Below are positions 42,301 to 50,172 of a stretch of 64,000 nt of DNA, piece after piece (position 1 is the first letter of the stretch; the number at the start of each line of letters is the position of its first letter). The notes beneath the pieces were generated by a model. It was not told the origin of the DNA, did not search any database, and was given only the letters and a program-made list of their open reading frames with translations. The stretch is from Pontibacter sp. G13 (lineage in GTDB: Bacteria > Bacteroidota > Bacteroidia > J057): the NCBI RefSeq assembly GCF_031851795.1, contig NZ_CP134696.1, positions 1,359,576-1,423,575 on the forward strand. The letters run 5' to 3'. The position numbers and the translations under genes were made by a program.

Positions 42301-44993
42301 ACGGATGCATCGATTCCATGGTTCAGGCAGCCTATATTGAAGTCGAAGGTCCTACCGCTTCCTTTTCCTATGATCCATCAAAGGCGTGCCCGGGTACGGC
42401 CATTCAATTCGAGGCGGATTCTGAATTCCCCATTTCCTACGATTGGATTTTCGGAGATGCAGAGACCGCCTCAGGCGCTCAGGTCAGTCACATTTACCAC
42501 GAACCCGGCATCTATTTGCCGATTTTGGTGATCGAGGATAGTAGCGGTTGCAAGGTCTTCACCTCCAACCCTGACACCTTGGAAATCTTCCAACCTCCTG
42601 TCGCCCAAATTAGCTATGACCTCATGGGTGGTTGTGACACCGCTTGGGTTGAATTCGAAGATCAATCCCAAACCCCTTCGATCCTCACGAGTTGGGAATG
42701 GAGCTTGGGAGACGGTACGTCCAGTACCCTTCAACATCCCAGTCATCACTTCGCGAGTCCCGGAGCATATCCCATCCAGTTGATGGTAGAAGATGCCCGT
42801 GGGTGCCGAGACACCGTTTCGATCGATCCGGCATTGGTGGTCTATCCCCTTCCCCACCCTCAAATTGTCGCGTCACAGGATTCTGGCTGTAGCCCAGTCA
42901 ATTATCAGGCCTATGTCGATTTGGGCAATCATCCATCGGACCAGACGAACATCGAATGGTACTTCCAGCAGCAACTGTTGGCCACAGGCCCAACCCTCAA
43001 CTATCAATTCGACCAAGCAGGAACCTATCTCATCGAGGTGCGGGTAGAAGACGAATTTGGCTGTATGGGCACTGCAGCGCGCAATTTGGTAGTGCATCCA
43101 CTCCCCCCTGTGGATTTTATGCCTGACAAGATCTTCGGCTGTGCACCTTGGGAAGTCTCTTGGGTTGCGCCATCGGCCGATCCATCCATCCAGTACCAGT
43201 GGGAAATGGGAGACGGGCATTCGCCTTCAGGAGCAGTGGTCGAACATACCTATCTGGAAGATGGCAGCTACCATGTCTCGCTCGAAGGGACCAACGCCTT
43301 TGGTTGCAAAGCCTACAAGTTTGTTCCGAAAGCCGTCAGCCTTCAGCACCCTCTGGCTTTCATGGAAATCTATCCACCCATTGCCTGCCCCGGAGACGAG
43401 GTATTCTTCTCGGGTCAAGCGGAAAGCAGATTTCCGGTCGTGGGTTGGGAATGGCAATTTGGGACCAATGACACCTTTGTCGGTCAATCCGTACCCTACG
43501 CCTTTACCGAGTCGGGCACCTATCCGGTCACGCTGGTGATCACTGATTCCATCGGCTGTCGAGACACGTTGGTCGAAGTTGAGGGAATTGAAATTGTGGA
43601 AGACGTACAGCCAGATTTGGTGAAGGGCATTCGAGTTTCCGTAAAAAATGCCACCCAGATTTCTATCCAATGGGAACAGGCGGATAATAGCAGACTCGAT
43701 TTTGCCCAATACGAGCTCTTCCGACAAGACGCAACCGGGACCTGGGAGTCCATTGCCGTCGTAGATCGACTCAATCAAACCCAATATGTGGATCAAGTCC
43801 CAACGACAGAGTCAGGTCCTATTTGCTACCGCATCTTGACGACCAATGCCTGTGGGACCGTTGGAGATGCTGATCAAGCCGCGATTCATTGCTCGATGGA
43901 TTTGCAGGCAAATGGCACAACAGCGGGAAATGAACTCTCTTGGACGCCCTATCAAGGATTTTCCATTTCGGAATACCACATTTACAAAGTCAGGAACTAT
44001 GGCCAGGGAGGCGCTCAATTCCTCGCAAAAGTAGCCTGTTCGGAGTCCTCCTACGTCGATTCCACGGGTTTCTGCTACGAACGGAATCAATACCGCATCT
44101 TGGCCATTGGCAACAACCGCCTTGAGTCTTGGTCAGATACGGCACGGGCAATTTCGGCACATGAGCCCCCGACCATTGCGGCCAACATCACTCAGGTAAC
44201 CGTGGAGAAAAACACATTCCTTCAAATCTCCGCACAAGCCCAAGCTGTGGAATTCGCCCATTTGTTGGTGATTGAACGCGGAAATGGCACCTCCTTTCAA
44301 CAAGTTCACCAAACCCACTTCACCACGGACGAATACATCTGGCAGGATCACCAAGTGGACATTCAGCAGCAAACCTACGCCTACCGGACCTTTGTACTCG
44401 ATTCCTGCGGGGATTACACCCCACTCGGGCAGACCGGTAACAACATTTTGCTCCACACCAAGCAACAATCCGGCGAAGTATTCCTTCAATGGAACCCGTA
44501 TGACAGCTGGGAAGCAGGAACTGAATACTTGGAACTGGAGGTGGCTCCTCGGCCCGGCGCTCCTTTCGAGACATTGGCCATCCTCCCGGGGGACCAACCG
44601 CATTATTCCGACACGAGGATCGACCCAGAAAGCGGCATGGCATGCTACAGGATCACCGCTTACCAAAGAGACGGCAAACATACGAGCCGTTCCAATGAAT
44701 CGTGCATTTCCTTGACGCCGCAGCTTTTCACCCCCAATGCTTTTTCTCCCAATGGCGATGGGCTCAATGACCGCTTTTCCTTTCAGGGAATATTCACAGA
44801 CATCACCGAGATGACCATCTTCAACAGATGGGGGGAGGAAATATTCAGGACCAACCATAGCGAGCTAGGCTGGGATGGAATGGACCAGCACGGAATGCCC
44901 GCTCCAGAGGGGGTGTATATCTATCACATTTCGGGATTTTCAACGGAAGGAACCGCCACCAAGCGCATGGGAAGTATCACGCTGATCCGGTAG
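39306..44993 (+). CDS. Giant PKD-repeat surface protein with T9SS type B sorting domain
   Basis: A 1895-residue secreted protein; the start at 39306 gives the signal MKRNMGGWITLLIWIWIFSPLSAQ. At least fourteen PKD-type beta-sandwich units follow, each marked by a W-x-F/L-G-D-G motif (YLWDFGDG, FWDFGDG, WNWDFGDG, WEWDLGDG, WIWDFGDG and so on), spaced about 85-100 residues. After them (about 1440-1800) are fibronectin-III-like units, and the last ~90 residues (FTPNAFSPNGDGLNDRF; ITEMTIFNRWGEEIF; GVYIYHISGF) are the gliding-motility-associated CHU_C domain that directs type IX secretion. Probably an adhesin or surface fibre; ligand unknown. Confidence 0.9.
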   Translation: MKRNMGGWITLLIWIWIFSPLSAQPIAQFQGDVLSGCAPLVVNFQSLSQGATAWHWISDGNEAFIEHPTFLYTEPGTYSVTLIVQDANGVSDTLIQTAYIVIHDQPAAAFAVDVESACTHEVITFTDQSSSNSSNIVSYLWDFGDGITAQGTQVQHTYSQSGTYPVSLVVTNAAGCLDQHIEPAYIQIHAPDPSFAGAPRIACGPPLAVSFSQSAGSGVQHFWDFGDGTQSSQATPTHTYQTFGTFDVQHITVDGNGCRDTLKLPHYVSLGINNLSIYAEDSTLCLGDSMRFHTNASANSTVIWDFGDGDSAVGLDPVHLYDSAGKYEVSAYLFDASGCEVSLAFEVEIFEAPEVDFEAFGPTTGCQRPFLVSFNNQTTGATSYLWNFGDGQLDTVFAPHHAFLDTGSFSVKLVATGPGGCQSSKRIKDMIRIEDISAGFLPDKIGGCAPLTVAFMDTSTSPLPITQWNWDFGDGTSYSGGPNPVHTYLDTGLHYASLQVSTSNGCWDTVTFEYAIGVGLTPQADFEADTLISCALTTIEFQNQSTNANSYLWIFGDGDTARAESPSHGFSALGPVDVTLIAFQNGCADTLYKPNYVHILAPLPLMSVSDKLLCEFNETVEFKNTSSQYDYFEWTLNGQQTFFDTVFTHNFQQSTGIQHIDLFVSNDQTGCELLLKDSLIIQPIEAAFSVDTNRFCVPEVIRFYDESDDAIWWKWEFGQGDSSLHQNPKRKFRFPGSYPVTLRVMNAIGCRDSYTYESLEGLQVLAGMEITGDGVGCAPLDIQLDDQSSGTGAIVSWEWDLGDGTTQQVPSFTHTYSAEDVYDIQLTVTDADGCVDSVKQEGAVFATLPRPDFSIHPKIQCQGEPVGFVSLSAGTGLSYLWDFGDGATSTLANPQHIYQQDGTYDITLTVTDIHGCDSTIYQNQAVQISPIFAAFEADTTYASCPPLTVQFTSGGQFPHAGIQWIWDFGDGATGSSPNPQHVYTQPGLYDVSLIVRTPDGCIDSMVQAAYIEVEGPTASFSYDPSKACPGTAIQFEADSEFPISYDWIFGDAETASGAQVSHIYHEPGIYLPILVIEDSSGCKVFTSNPDTLEIFQPPVAQISYDLMGGCDTAWVEFEDQSQTPSILTSWEWSLGDGTSSTLQHPSHHFASPGAYPIQLMVEDARGCRDTVSIDPALVVYPLPHPQIVASQDSGCSPVNYQAYVDLGNHPSDQTNIEWYFQQQLLATGPTLNYQFDQAGTYLIEVRVEDEFGCMGTAARNLVVHPLPPVDFMPDKIFGCAPWEVSWVAPSADPSIQYQWEMGDGHSPSGAVVEHTYLEDGSYHVSLEGTNAFGCKAYKFVPKAVSLQHPLAFMEIYPPIACPGDEVFFSGQAESRFPVVGWEWQFGTNDTFVGQSVPYAFTESGTYPVTLVITDSIGCRDTLVEVEGIEIVEDVQPDLVKGIRVSVKNATQISIQWEQADNSRLDFAQYELFRQDATGTWESIAVVDRLNQTQYVDQVPTTESGPICYRILTTNACGTVGDADQAAIHCSMDLQANGTTAGNELSWTPYQGFSISEYHIYKVRNYGQGGAQFLAKVACSESSYVDSTGFCYERNQYRILAIGNNRLESWSDTARAISAHEPPTIAANITQVTVEKNTFLQISAQAQAVEFAHLLVIERGNGTSFQQVHQTHFTTDEYIWQDHQVDIQQQTYAYRTFVLDSCGDYTPLGQTGNNILLHTKQQSGEVFLQWNPYDSWEAGTEYLELEVAPRPGAPFETLAILPGDQPHYSDTRIDPESGMACYRITAYQRDGKHTSRSNESCISLTPQLFTPNAFSPNGDGLNDRFSFQGIFTDITEMTIFNRWGEEIFRTNHSELGWDGMDQHGMPAPEGVYIYHISGFSTEGTATKRMGSITLIR

Positions 44994-45111
44994 GCAGGAG
45001 GGGCGTTTTCAAAGCTTGAATATCATCCAGTCACCATCCCTCCACACTGGCGATTCGAGGGAGAGAATTAGGCAAAAGACGACTTTTTGGGTCCCAATCC
45101 TAAGTGACAGA

Positions 45112-45141
45112 TTTGCTCACCGGAAATTTTTGGTAGCTTTG
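45112..45141 (+). promoter_or_regulatory. Promoter of the 45161 lipoprotein gene
   Basis: TTTG (45112-45115), 18-bp spacer, TAGCTTTG (45134-45141), 19 bp before the GTG start codon. A full consensus match. Confidence 0.75.
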
Positions 45142-45160
45142 TCCAAAGGTTGGGACCGAC

Positions 45161-45712
45161 GTGAAGATTTTTACCTCCCTATTCATACTGCTTTGCTGCC
45201 TCCTTTCGGGGTGCGATATGCTGCCAACTTCCTTCCAAACTGTAGAATGGGAGGAACAGCGTCCTGAGGAAACCATCGTTCGGGCCACCTTCCGAATGCC
45301 CACCTACCTATCCAAAGCTTACAATCTCAGCCTAGACAGTCCCGTCCAATACGAGAACAAGGCCAAGAGCGTGTTCCTACTGATGCGACGGGATGCTATC
45401 ATTCGCGATGCTGCCAAAGCCAATCCGGACTCCACGTTGGATGCCATTTATCGGGTCCACATGGAAAATCTGTTGTTGGCGATGGATCACGGCCAAGCCA
45501 ACCCTCCGCGAGACATCACCCTCAAAGGGTATCCCGCCATGCGCGGCACATTCCCCGGAGGCTATCTGGGAGATTCCATCTGCTACGATCTCACGCTCAT
45601 CCAGACCGAACAGGAGATGTACCAAATCCTGCTCTGGACCAAAGGGGATCAACGCCTTCAGTATTTGGCAGATCTGGACACCATCGTCCTCTCCTTCAAT
45701 CCGCTCAAATAG
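45161..45712 (+). CDS. Lipoprotein of unknown function
   Basis: A 183-residue lipoprotein with GTG start: MKIFTSLFILLCCLLSGC gives lipobox LSGC (Cys18). The mature part (FRMPTYLSKAYNLSLDSPVQYENKAKSVFLLM... ITLKGYPAMRGTFPG... YDLTLIQTEQEMYQILLWTKGDQRLQYLADLDTIVLSF) resembles Bacteroidota lipoproteins with a PsbP/DcrB-like fold, in which a late sheet repeats the YQI-x-x-W pattern; this is a tentative fold impression. A clear promoter precedes it. Confidence 0.75.
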   Translation: MKIFTSLFILLCCLLSGCDMLPTSFQTVEWEEQRPEETIVRATFRMPTYLSKAYNLSLDSPVQYENKAKSVFLLMRRDAIIRDAAKANPDSTLDAIYRVHMENLLLAMDHGQANPPRDITLKGYPAMRGTFPGGYLGDSICYDLTLIQTEQEMYQILLWTKGDQRLQYLADLDTIVLSFNPLK

Positions 45713-45817
45713 CTTCCCTCCATCGCTCGTCAGAGAAAGCCGGATATCCGACAAATTCTCATGCCGGAATGTGCGATTATTGGGGAATATTCATTTGACA
45801 ACCCAACCCCAATTCTC

Positions 45818-46099
45818 ATGAAAGCTATTTGGAATGGCCAAGTCATCGCCGAAAGCGATACGACTGTCGTAGTCGAAGGAAACCACTATTTCCCGGTCAG
45901 TTCTGTCAAAAAGGAGTTTCTAAAAGATAGCTCCCTCAATACCGTGTGCCCTTGGAAAGGCACCGCCTCCTACTACAACCTTGAAGTGGATGGCAAGACC
46001 AATGAGGATGCCGTCTGGTTTTATCCAGAGCCCAAGGTCGCCGCTGCCCGTATCAAGGACCACGTAGCCTTCTGGCGCGGCGTGGAAGTGGTGAACTAG
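45818..46099 (+). CDS. DUF427 domain protein
   Basis: A 93-residue single-domain protein matching DUF427: MKAIWNGQVIAESDTTVVVEGNHYFP, PWKGTASYYNLEVDG, AVWFYPEPK, IKDHVAFWRGVEV. The start at 45818 gives the exact family length; a longer frame is not supported. The fold is a small beta-tent; biochemical role unknown. Followed by a terminator at 46140. Confidence 0.9.
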   Translation: MKAIWNGQVIAESDTTVVVEGNHYFPVSSVKKEFLKDSSLNTVCPWKGTASYYNLEVDGKTNEDAVWFYPEPKVAAARIKDHVAFWRGVEVVN

Positions 46100-46139
46100 T
46101 GCGTGTCATGCGCCCGACCTTGCCAGTTGGCCAATTCAG

Positions 46140-46175
46140 GACCGTCCGTTGCGTATGCAGAGGACGGTCGTTTTG
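46140..46175 (+). terminator. Terminator of the DUF427 gene
   Basis: GACCGTCC ... GGACGGTC, 8-bp stem with a 14-base loop, followed by GTTTTG. Confidence 0.8.
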
Positions 46176-46380
46176 TGTGTGGGGGAATGAGGAACTGGAG
46201 CAAAAGAGTTCTGGAAAAAATCTCCCTCCTACGCAAAAAGACTGCGCACTTGTCATGTAAACTTGATGAAGCTGTTTAGGGAGGGATGTTTGGTACCGAA
46301 AACAACAAACGACTTCCCATTCATCCAATAGCCGTCGGAGGGTTCCGGCGGCTACGTATTTTGGGGTTGACACATTCAAT

Positions 46381-47175
46381 ATGATGGAATCGCGCAAATA
46401 CAACCGAAGTCTACATGCTCACATCAGCCGGGGAACCACCTCGGATGATCGGTTCATGCCGGATGGCTACGTACGCTCTTTTGCGCAGAAAGACCAACTG
46501 ATCCTGACCGAAAAGCTCGACGGCCAGAACAACTGCTTCAACAAGCGCGGAGTGTTCGCACGATCACATACTGCGCCGACCGAGCATCCTTGGGATCGTC
46601 CTCTGCGGGAGCGTTGGAATCTCATCAGGCACGAACTCAACGAGCTAGAAATTTTCGGAGAGAATATGTACGGCATTCACTCGATCGCCTACCACCAGTT
46701 GGAATCCTTTTTTTATGTGTTTGCCGTCCGGGAGGGAGACCGGTGGCTGAGCTGGGAGGAGGTAAAATTCTACGCTGCGATGCTGGATTTTCCGACCGTA
46801 CCAGAAATTCCCCTGACGACCGCCCTCAAGGAAATGTACCAGCCAGAAAAAGACGAGAACCAGCTCCTCGGAGCATGGCTCACAGCCAATCTCGGCATGA
46901 CTTGGGAGGAAAGTGTGAATACCCCCGGACGCTTGGGCGGGTACGATCCCGTCACCCAAAATCCTTGTTCAGAGGGCTTTGTTATCCGAAATGCGGCGGG
47001 GTTTGCCACCAACAATGGCGACCTCCCCGTCCAACCCAATGAATTCGACAACCTGTTCAAATTGGTCCGCGCATCCCATGTAAAGACCGATGTACACTGG
47101 ACCAAAACCTGGAAACCGGCCAAGCTGATCGACTACGAACGATATAAATGGTACGGCTACGAATACAATCGATAA
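46381..47175 (+). CDS. ATP-dependent RNA ligase (Rnl2-like)
   Basis: A 264-residue nucleotidyltransferase-fold ligase that seals 3'-OH/5'-phosphate RNA ends. Motif I is TEKLDGQNN with the adenylated Lys45 (K-x-D-G); FGENMYGIHS is motif III, SEGFVIR motif IV and LFKLVR near residue 228 motif V. The compact length lacks a large C-terminal domain. The second Met (46384) is an equally possible start. The HD-Pnk gene begins 3 bp after the stop, so the two genes form an end-healing/sealing operon, as described for Runella and other Bacteroidota. Confidence 0.88.
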   Translation: MMESRKYNRSLHAHISRGTTSDDRFMPDGYVRSFAQKDQLILTEKLDGQNNCFNKRGVFARSHTAPTEHPWDRPLRERWNLIRHELNELEIFGENMYGIHSIAYHQLESFFYVFAVREGDRWLSWEEVKFYAAMLDFPTVPEIPLTTALKEMYQPEKDENQLLGAWLTANLGMTWEESVNTPGRLGGYDPVTQNPCSEGFVIRNAAGFATNNGDLPVQPNEFDNLFKLVRASHVKTDVHWTKTWKPAKLIDYERYKWYGYEYNR

Positions 47176-47178
47176 CTC

Positions 47179-48309
47179 ATGAACTGGACTTTCCCCGGAT
47201 ACGAGATTGATATCCCACTGAATTGGGCGCAACTCACCCAAACCTACCCTTGGATCGCAGACATGCAGGGCGTCCCACAAGACCCCGAATGGCATGCTGA
47301 GGGGGATGTCTATGTCCACACCCAAATGGTCGCCGAAGCCTTGATCCAGCTACAGGAATTCCAGCAGCTGGGGACACAAGAAAAACACATACTGCTTACA
47401 AGCGCGCTCTTGCATGATGTAGAAAAACGCTCGACCACCACGACCGAAGTAATCGAAGGCGCTAACAGAATCGTCTCCCCCAAGCATGCTAAGAAAGGGG
47501 AATTTACGACACGGAAGCTCCTCTACATGGATATACCCACACCATTCGAGATCCGCGAGCAGATCGCCAAACTCGTGAGGCTGCACGGGCTCCCGCTCTG
47601 GGCCATCCAAAAACCCGATCCCCGAAAAGCCGTGATCGAGGCGAGTCTGGTCGTCAACACGAAGCATGTGGCCATGCTGGCCAAAGCCGATGTAATGGGA
47701 CGTATTTGCCGAGATCAGGAAGAATTGCTGCTGCGGATCGAATTGTTCGAGGAACTTTGCCGGGAGCATGATTGCTGGGGCAAGCCCCGCACATTTGCCT
47801 CGGACTATGGGCGGTTTCAATACCTCAATCGTACGGATTGTGCGCCGGACTACGAGCCATTTGATGACCTTAAATTCGAGGTGACGGTCATGTGCGCACT
47901 TCCCGGCAGTGGCAAAGACACCTACATCCAGCGCCATCTTGACCTGCCCATGCTCTCCATCGATGCTGTCCGCAGGGAGCACAAGCTCGATCCCACCGAT
48001 AAAAAGGAAAACGGCCGAGCCATCCAACTCACCAAAGAACAAGCCAAAATCTGGATGCGTGCGCGACAATCATTCGTCTTCAATGCCACCAACATCACGG
48101 CCTCCATGCGCGGCCGGTGGATCTCCCTCTTCACCGATTATGGCGCGCGCGTGCGGATCATCTACCTCGAAGTTCCCTATCGACAACTCCTCTCCCAAAA
48201 CCGTAGCCGATCCTACCAAGTTCCCGTCAAGGCCATCGATTCCCTCATCGGCAAGCTAGAAATCCCCCATCCCAAGGAGGCCCATGAGATCCTGTTTGTG
48301 GTGGAGTGA
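47179..48309 (+). CDS. HD-Pnk: HD phosphoesterase + 5'-OH polynucleotide kinase
   Basis: A 376-residue bifunctional end-healing enzyme. N-terminal HD domain about 35-200: DVYVHTQMV (H47), LLHDVEKR (H79-D80), VRLHGLP, and D171 in KADVMGR as metal ligands, expected to remove 2',3'-cyclic or 3' phosphates. C-terminal P-loop kinase: CALPGSGKDTYI (K246 and T248), then DAVRREH and MRARQSFVFNATN, with the R-rich lid SQNRSRSYQVP. This order is that of characterised HD-Pnk proteins. It prepares ends for the ligase encoded just upstream. A repeat island begins about 30 bp after its stop, and no intrinsic terminator is visible before it. Confidence 0.88.
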   Translation: MNWTFPGYEIDIPLNWAQLTQTYPWIADMQGVPQDPEWHAEGDVYVHTQMVAEALIQLQEFQQLGTQEKHILLTSALLHDVEKRSTTTTEVIEGANRIVSPKHAKKGEFTTRKLLYMDIPTPFEIREQIAKLVRLHGLPLWAIQKPDPRKAVIEASLVVNTKHVAMLAKADVMGRICRDQEELLLRIELFEELCREHDCWGKPRTFASDYGRFQYLNRTDCAPDYEPFDDLKFEVTVMCALPGSGKDTYIQRHLDLPMLSIDAVRREHKLDPTDKKENGRAIQLTKEQAKIWMRARQSFVFNATNITASMRGRWISLFTDYGARVRIIYLEVPYRQLLSQNRSRSYQVPVKAIDSLIGKLEIPHPKEAHEILFVVE

Positions 48310-48337
48310 TGCGTCTAAGATGATTTGGGCGTTTCTC

Positions 48338-48416
48338 GGCAGCAGATCAAGGGTTGAAACCCTTGACTGTGTCATGTCGCGCCTATAGCGCTTGGAAGTT
48401 GCAAGGGCCTGTGCAT
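48338..48416 (-). repeat. Module 2, copy 3 (left flank of the 216-bp array)
   Basis: GGCAGCAGATCAAGGGTTGA, AACCCTTGACTGTGTCATGT, CGCGCC, AGCGCTTGGAAGTTGCAAGG. It contains the palindrome TCAAGGGTTGAAACCCTTGA. The sequence is the reverse complement of the 23.9- and 24.2-kb copies and is repeated directly at 49208-49293. Confidence 0.85.
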
Positions 48417-48429
48417 AGGGTTACTCATG

Positions 48430-49040
48430 CCCACTCCCCTGTGTCATTCTGAAAAACCTGAAGGAAGGGTCCGTGTGCTGGGGATTTATTCAGAATCTCG
48501 GGAGGAATGAATGCCTAGTGCCCCAAGAGATCCTGAATCGGCCCCCATCGCTTGAGGCCCCGGCTATGGCCGTTCAGGATGACATAGTGTAGTTAAATGG
48601 CTGAGACGATCGGGGATCTCCTGAGCGCGAAACCAAATTCCAAGCCCCACTCCCCTGTGTCATTCTGAAAAATCTGAAGGGCGGGCCTATGTGCTGGGGA
48701 TTTATTCAGAATCTCGGGAGGAATGAATGCCTAGTGCCCCAAGAGATCCTGAATCGGCCCCCATCGCTAAAGACCCCGGCTATGGCCGTTCAGGATGACA
48801 TTGTGTAGTTAAATGGCTGAGACGATAGGGGATCTCCTGAGCGCGAAACCAAATTCCAAGCCCCACTCCCCTGTGTCATTCTGAAAAGTCTGAAGGGCGG
48901 GCCTATGTACTGGGGATTTATTCAGAATCTCGGGAGGAATGAATGCCTAGTGCCCCAAGAGATCCTGAATCGGCCCCCATCGCTTGAGACCCCGGCTATG
49001 GCCGTTCAGGATGACATGGTGTGGGAAGGAAAGCATCCTG
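48430..49040. repeat. 216-bp tandem repeat array (2.8 units)
   Basis: Units start at 48430, 48646 and 48862 with an exact 216-bp period; the third is cut at about 49018-49040. Each holds CACTCCCCTGTGTCATTCTG, GGGATTTATTCAGAATCTCG, GAGATCCTGAATCGGCCCCC, CCGTTCAGGATGACAT and GGGGATCTCCTGAGCGCGAA. Complementary pairs inside a unit (CATTCTGAA/TTCAGAATC and GATCCTGAA/TTCAGGATG) predict two hairpins. The units differ by only a few bases, so the expansion is recent. Confidence 0.9.
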
Positions 49041-49163
49041 CCCTGCGGGCGCCCAATCGGGACTCCCGTTGCAGGGACGTGGGATCCCTGATAAATCCCG
49101 CTTCGCACCGATGCCAACGCGGGGATTTTCAGGGATGAGGTGAAAAGGGGGGAAGGCTGGACT

Positions 49164-49215
49164 AGCAGGAGCCGGATTACCCACGGCCCTTTGCACTGGC
49201 CGAAATCCGGCTCAG
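49164..49215 (+). repeat. Single copy of the 50-bp unit
   Basis: GCAGGAGCCGGATTACCCAC to GGCCGAAATCCGGCTCAGC, the same unit that is tandemly triplicated at 23751-23900. Here the end arms (GAGCCGGATT/AATCCGGCTC) are perfectly complementary. Confidence 0.8.
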
Positions 49216-49293
49216 CTTGTCCTGGCAGCAGATCAAGGCTTGAAACCCTTGACTGTGTCATGTCGTGCCTACAGCGCTTGGAAGTTGCAAGGG
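49208..49293 (-). repeat. Module 2, copy 4 (right flank of the array)
   Basis: Matches 48338-48416 in direct orientation: GGCAGCAGATCAAGG, TTGAAACCCTTGACTGTGTC, AGCGCTTGGAAGTTGCAAGG. Together they bracket the 216-bp array. Confidence 0.85.
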
Positions 49294-49506
49294 CCTGTGG
49301 CGGCGATAGGGATGGGAAGGGCGAGCCGATAGGCGAGGTCCGAGGCCTACGGCGATCCCTAGACAGCGCATTTGCCTTTAAGCGCCTTCGGCTTTCCGAG
49401 TGAAAATCCGAGGACGGGAGCGTCAGCGTACCCCTGGAACAGCCCGCCCGGCGAATCGGATGCCCAACATGAAATCGCATGATTAGCACGCCGGGATCGC
49501 CCAAAT
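49291..49506 (+). repeat. Dispersed repeat family 1, copy H (diverged)
   Basis: GGCGGCGATAGGGATGGGAA, GAGGACGGGAGCGTCAGCGT, ACCCCTGGAACAGCCCGCC, ending ACGCCGGGATCGCCCAAA. It closes the 48.3-49.5 kb island; 49507-49590 shows nothing further. Confidence 0.65.
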
Positions 49507-49590
49507 GATCCAAGCGCTTAGATGGAGGAATGGGGTTTCAAGGAAAAAAATCCTGCTCTGCGGATGATCTCTCCCCAACCACACCGCATA

Positions 49591-50073
49591 TCAAGTCCTG
49601 TCCAGATCGCGTTTTCCGCCCGATTTCTTCATCAGTCTAGTCTCCCGGATCTCCAAATCCAATGACATGGCCTTACACATATCATAGATCGTAAGTGCCG
49701 CAACAGACGCTCCGGTTAGGGCCTCCATTTCCACACCGGTCTTCCCAGTGGTCTTGACTGTACAGGTGATCACCGCCGAATCTGGCTCCTGCGGAACGAT
49801 TTGGACCTTGATCTTCTCGATGGGAATGGGGTGGCACATCGGGATCAGATCGTGCGTGCGCTTGGCAGCCATCGTGCCCGCAATGATTGCGGTCTGAAAA
49901 ACGGGCCCTTTCTTGGTCTGGAGGTCCCCGTCTTGGAGTTTGGCCAAAATCTCTGGCCCCAAGATGATCCGGGACTCGGCAATGGCTTCTCGGGTAGTCA
50001 CAGCCTTGCCGCTCACATCGACCATAGCGGGTTGGCCGGATTCGTCCAAATGCGTGAAGTGATCTGAATTCAT
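49591..50073 (-). CDS. moaC: Cyclic pyranopterin monophosphate synthase MoaC
   Basis: A 160-residue enzyme of molybdenum-cofactor synthesis that converts 3',8-cyclo-7,8-dihydro-GTP to cPMP. The start at 50073 (MNSDHFTHLDESG) gives the standard length. Signatures: MVDVSGKAVTTREAIAES, AIIAGTMAAKRTHDLIPMCHPIPI (conserved His/Cys region) and VKTTGKTGVEMEALTGASVAALTIYDMCKA. No other moa gene is in the window, so the cofactor genes are dispersed. The terminator of the upstream gene lies between them, so it needs its own promoter. Confidence 0.96.
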   Translation of the reverse strand: MNSDHFTHLDESGQPAMVDVSGKAVTTREAIAESRIILGPEILAKLQDGDLQTKKGPVFQTAIIAGTMAAKRTHDLIPMCHPIPIEKIKVQIVPQEPDSAVITCTVKTTGKTGVEMEALTGASVAALTIYDMCKAMSLDLEIRETRLMKKSGGKRDLDRT

Positions 50074-50086
50074 GCCCCAAATTACC

Positions 50087-50117
50087 AAAAAAGCCCTTCT
50101 CCGCATGGAGAAAGGCT
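50087..50117 (-). terminator. Terminator of the delta-60 propeller gene
   Basis: AGCCCTTCTCC-GCAT-GGAGAAAGGCT, 11-bp stem with one G-T-type pair; on the - strand it is followed by TTTTTT. It lies 56 bp past the stop at 50173 and just upstream of moaC. Confidence 0.85.
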
Positions 50118-50172
50118 CGGCTAAACCGGCAAAACCAAGCCGGATTATATTGGGCAATCCAGCTTGTACCCG

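Noticed and set aside
48430-49040. CRISPR array
   Set aside because: The repeat period is 216 bp with no short-repeat/variable-spacer structure, and no cas genes are present.
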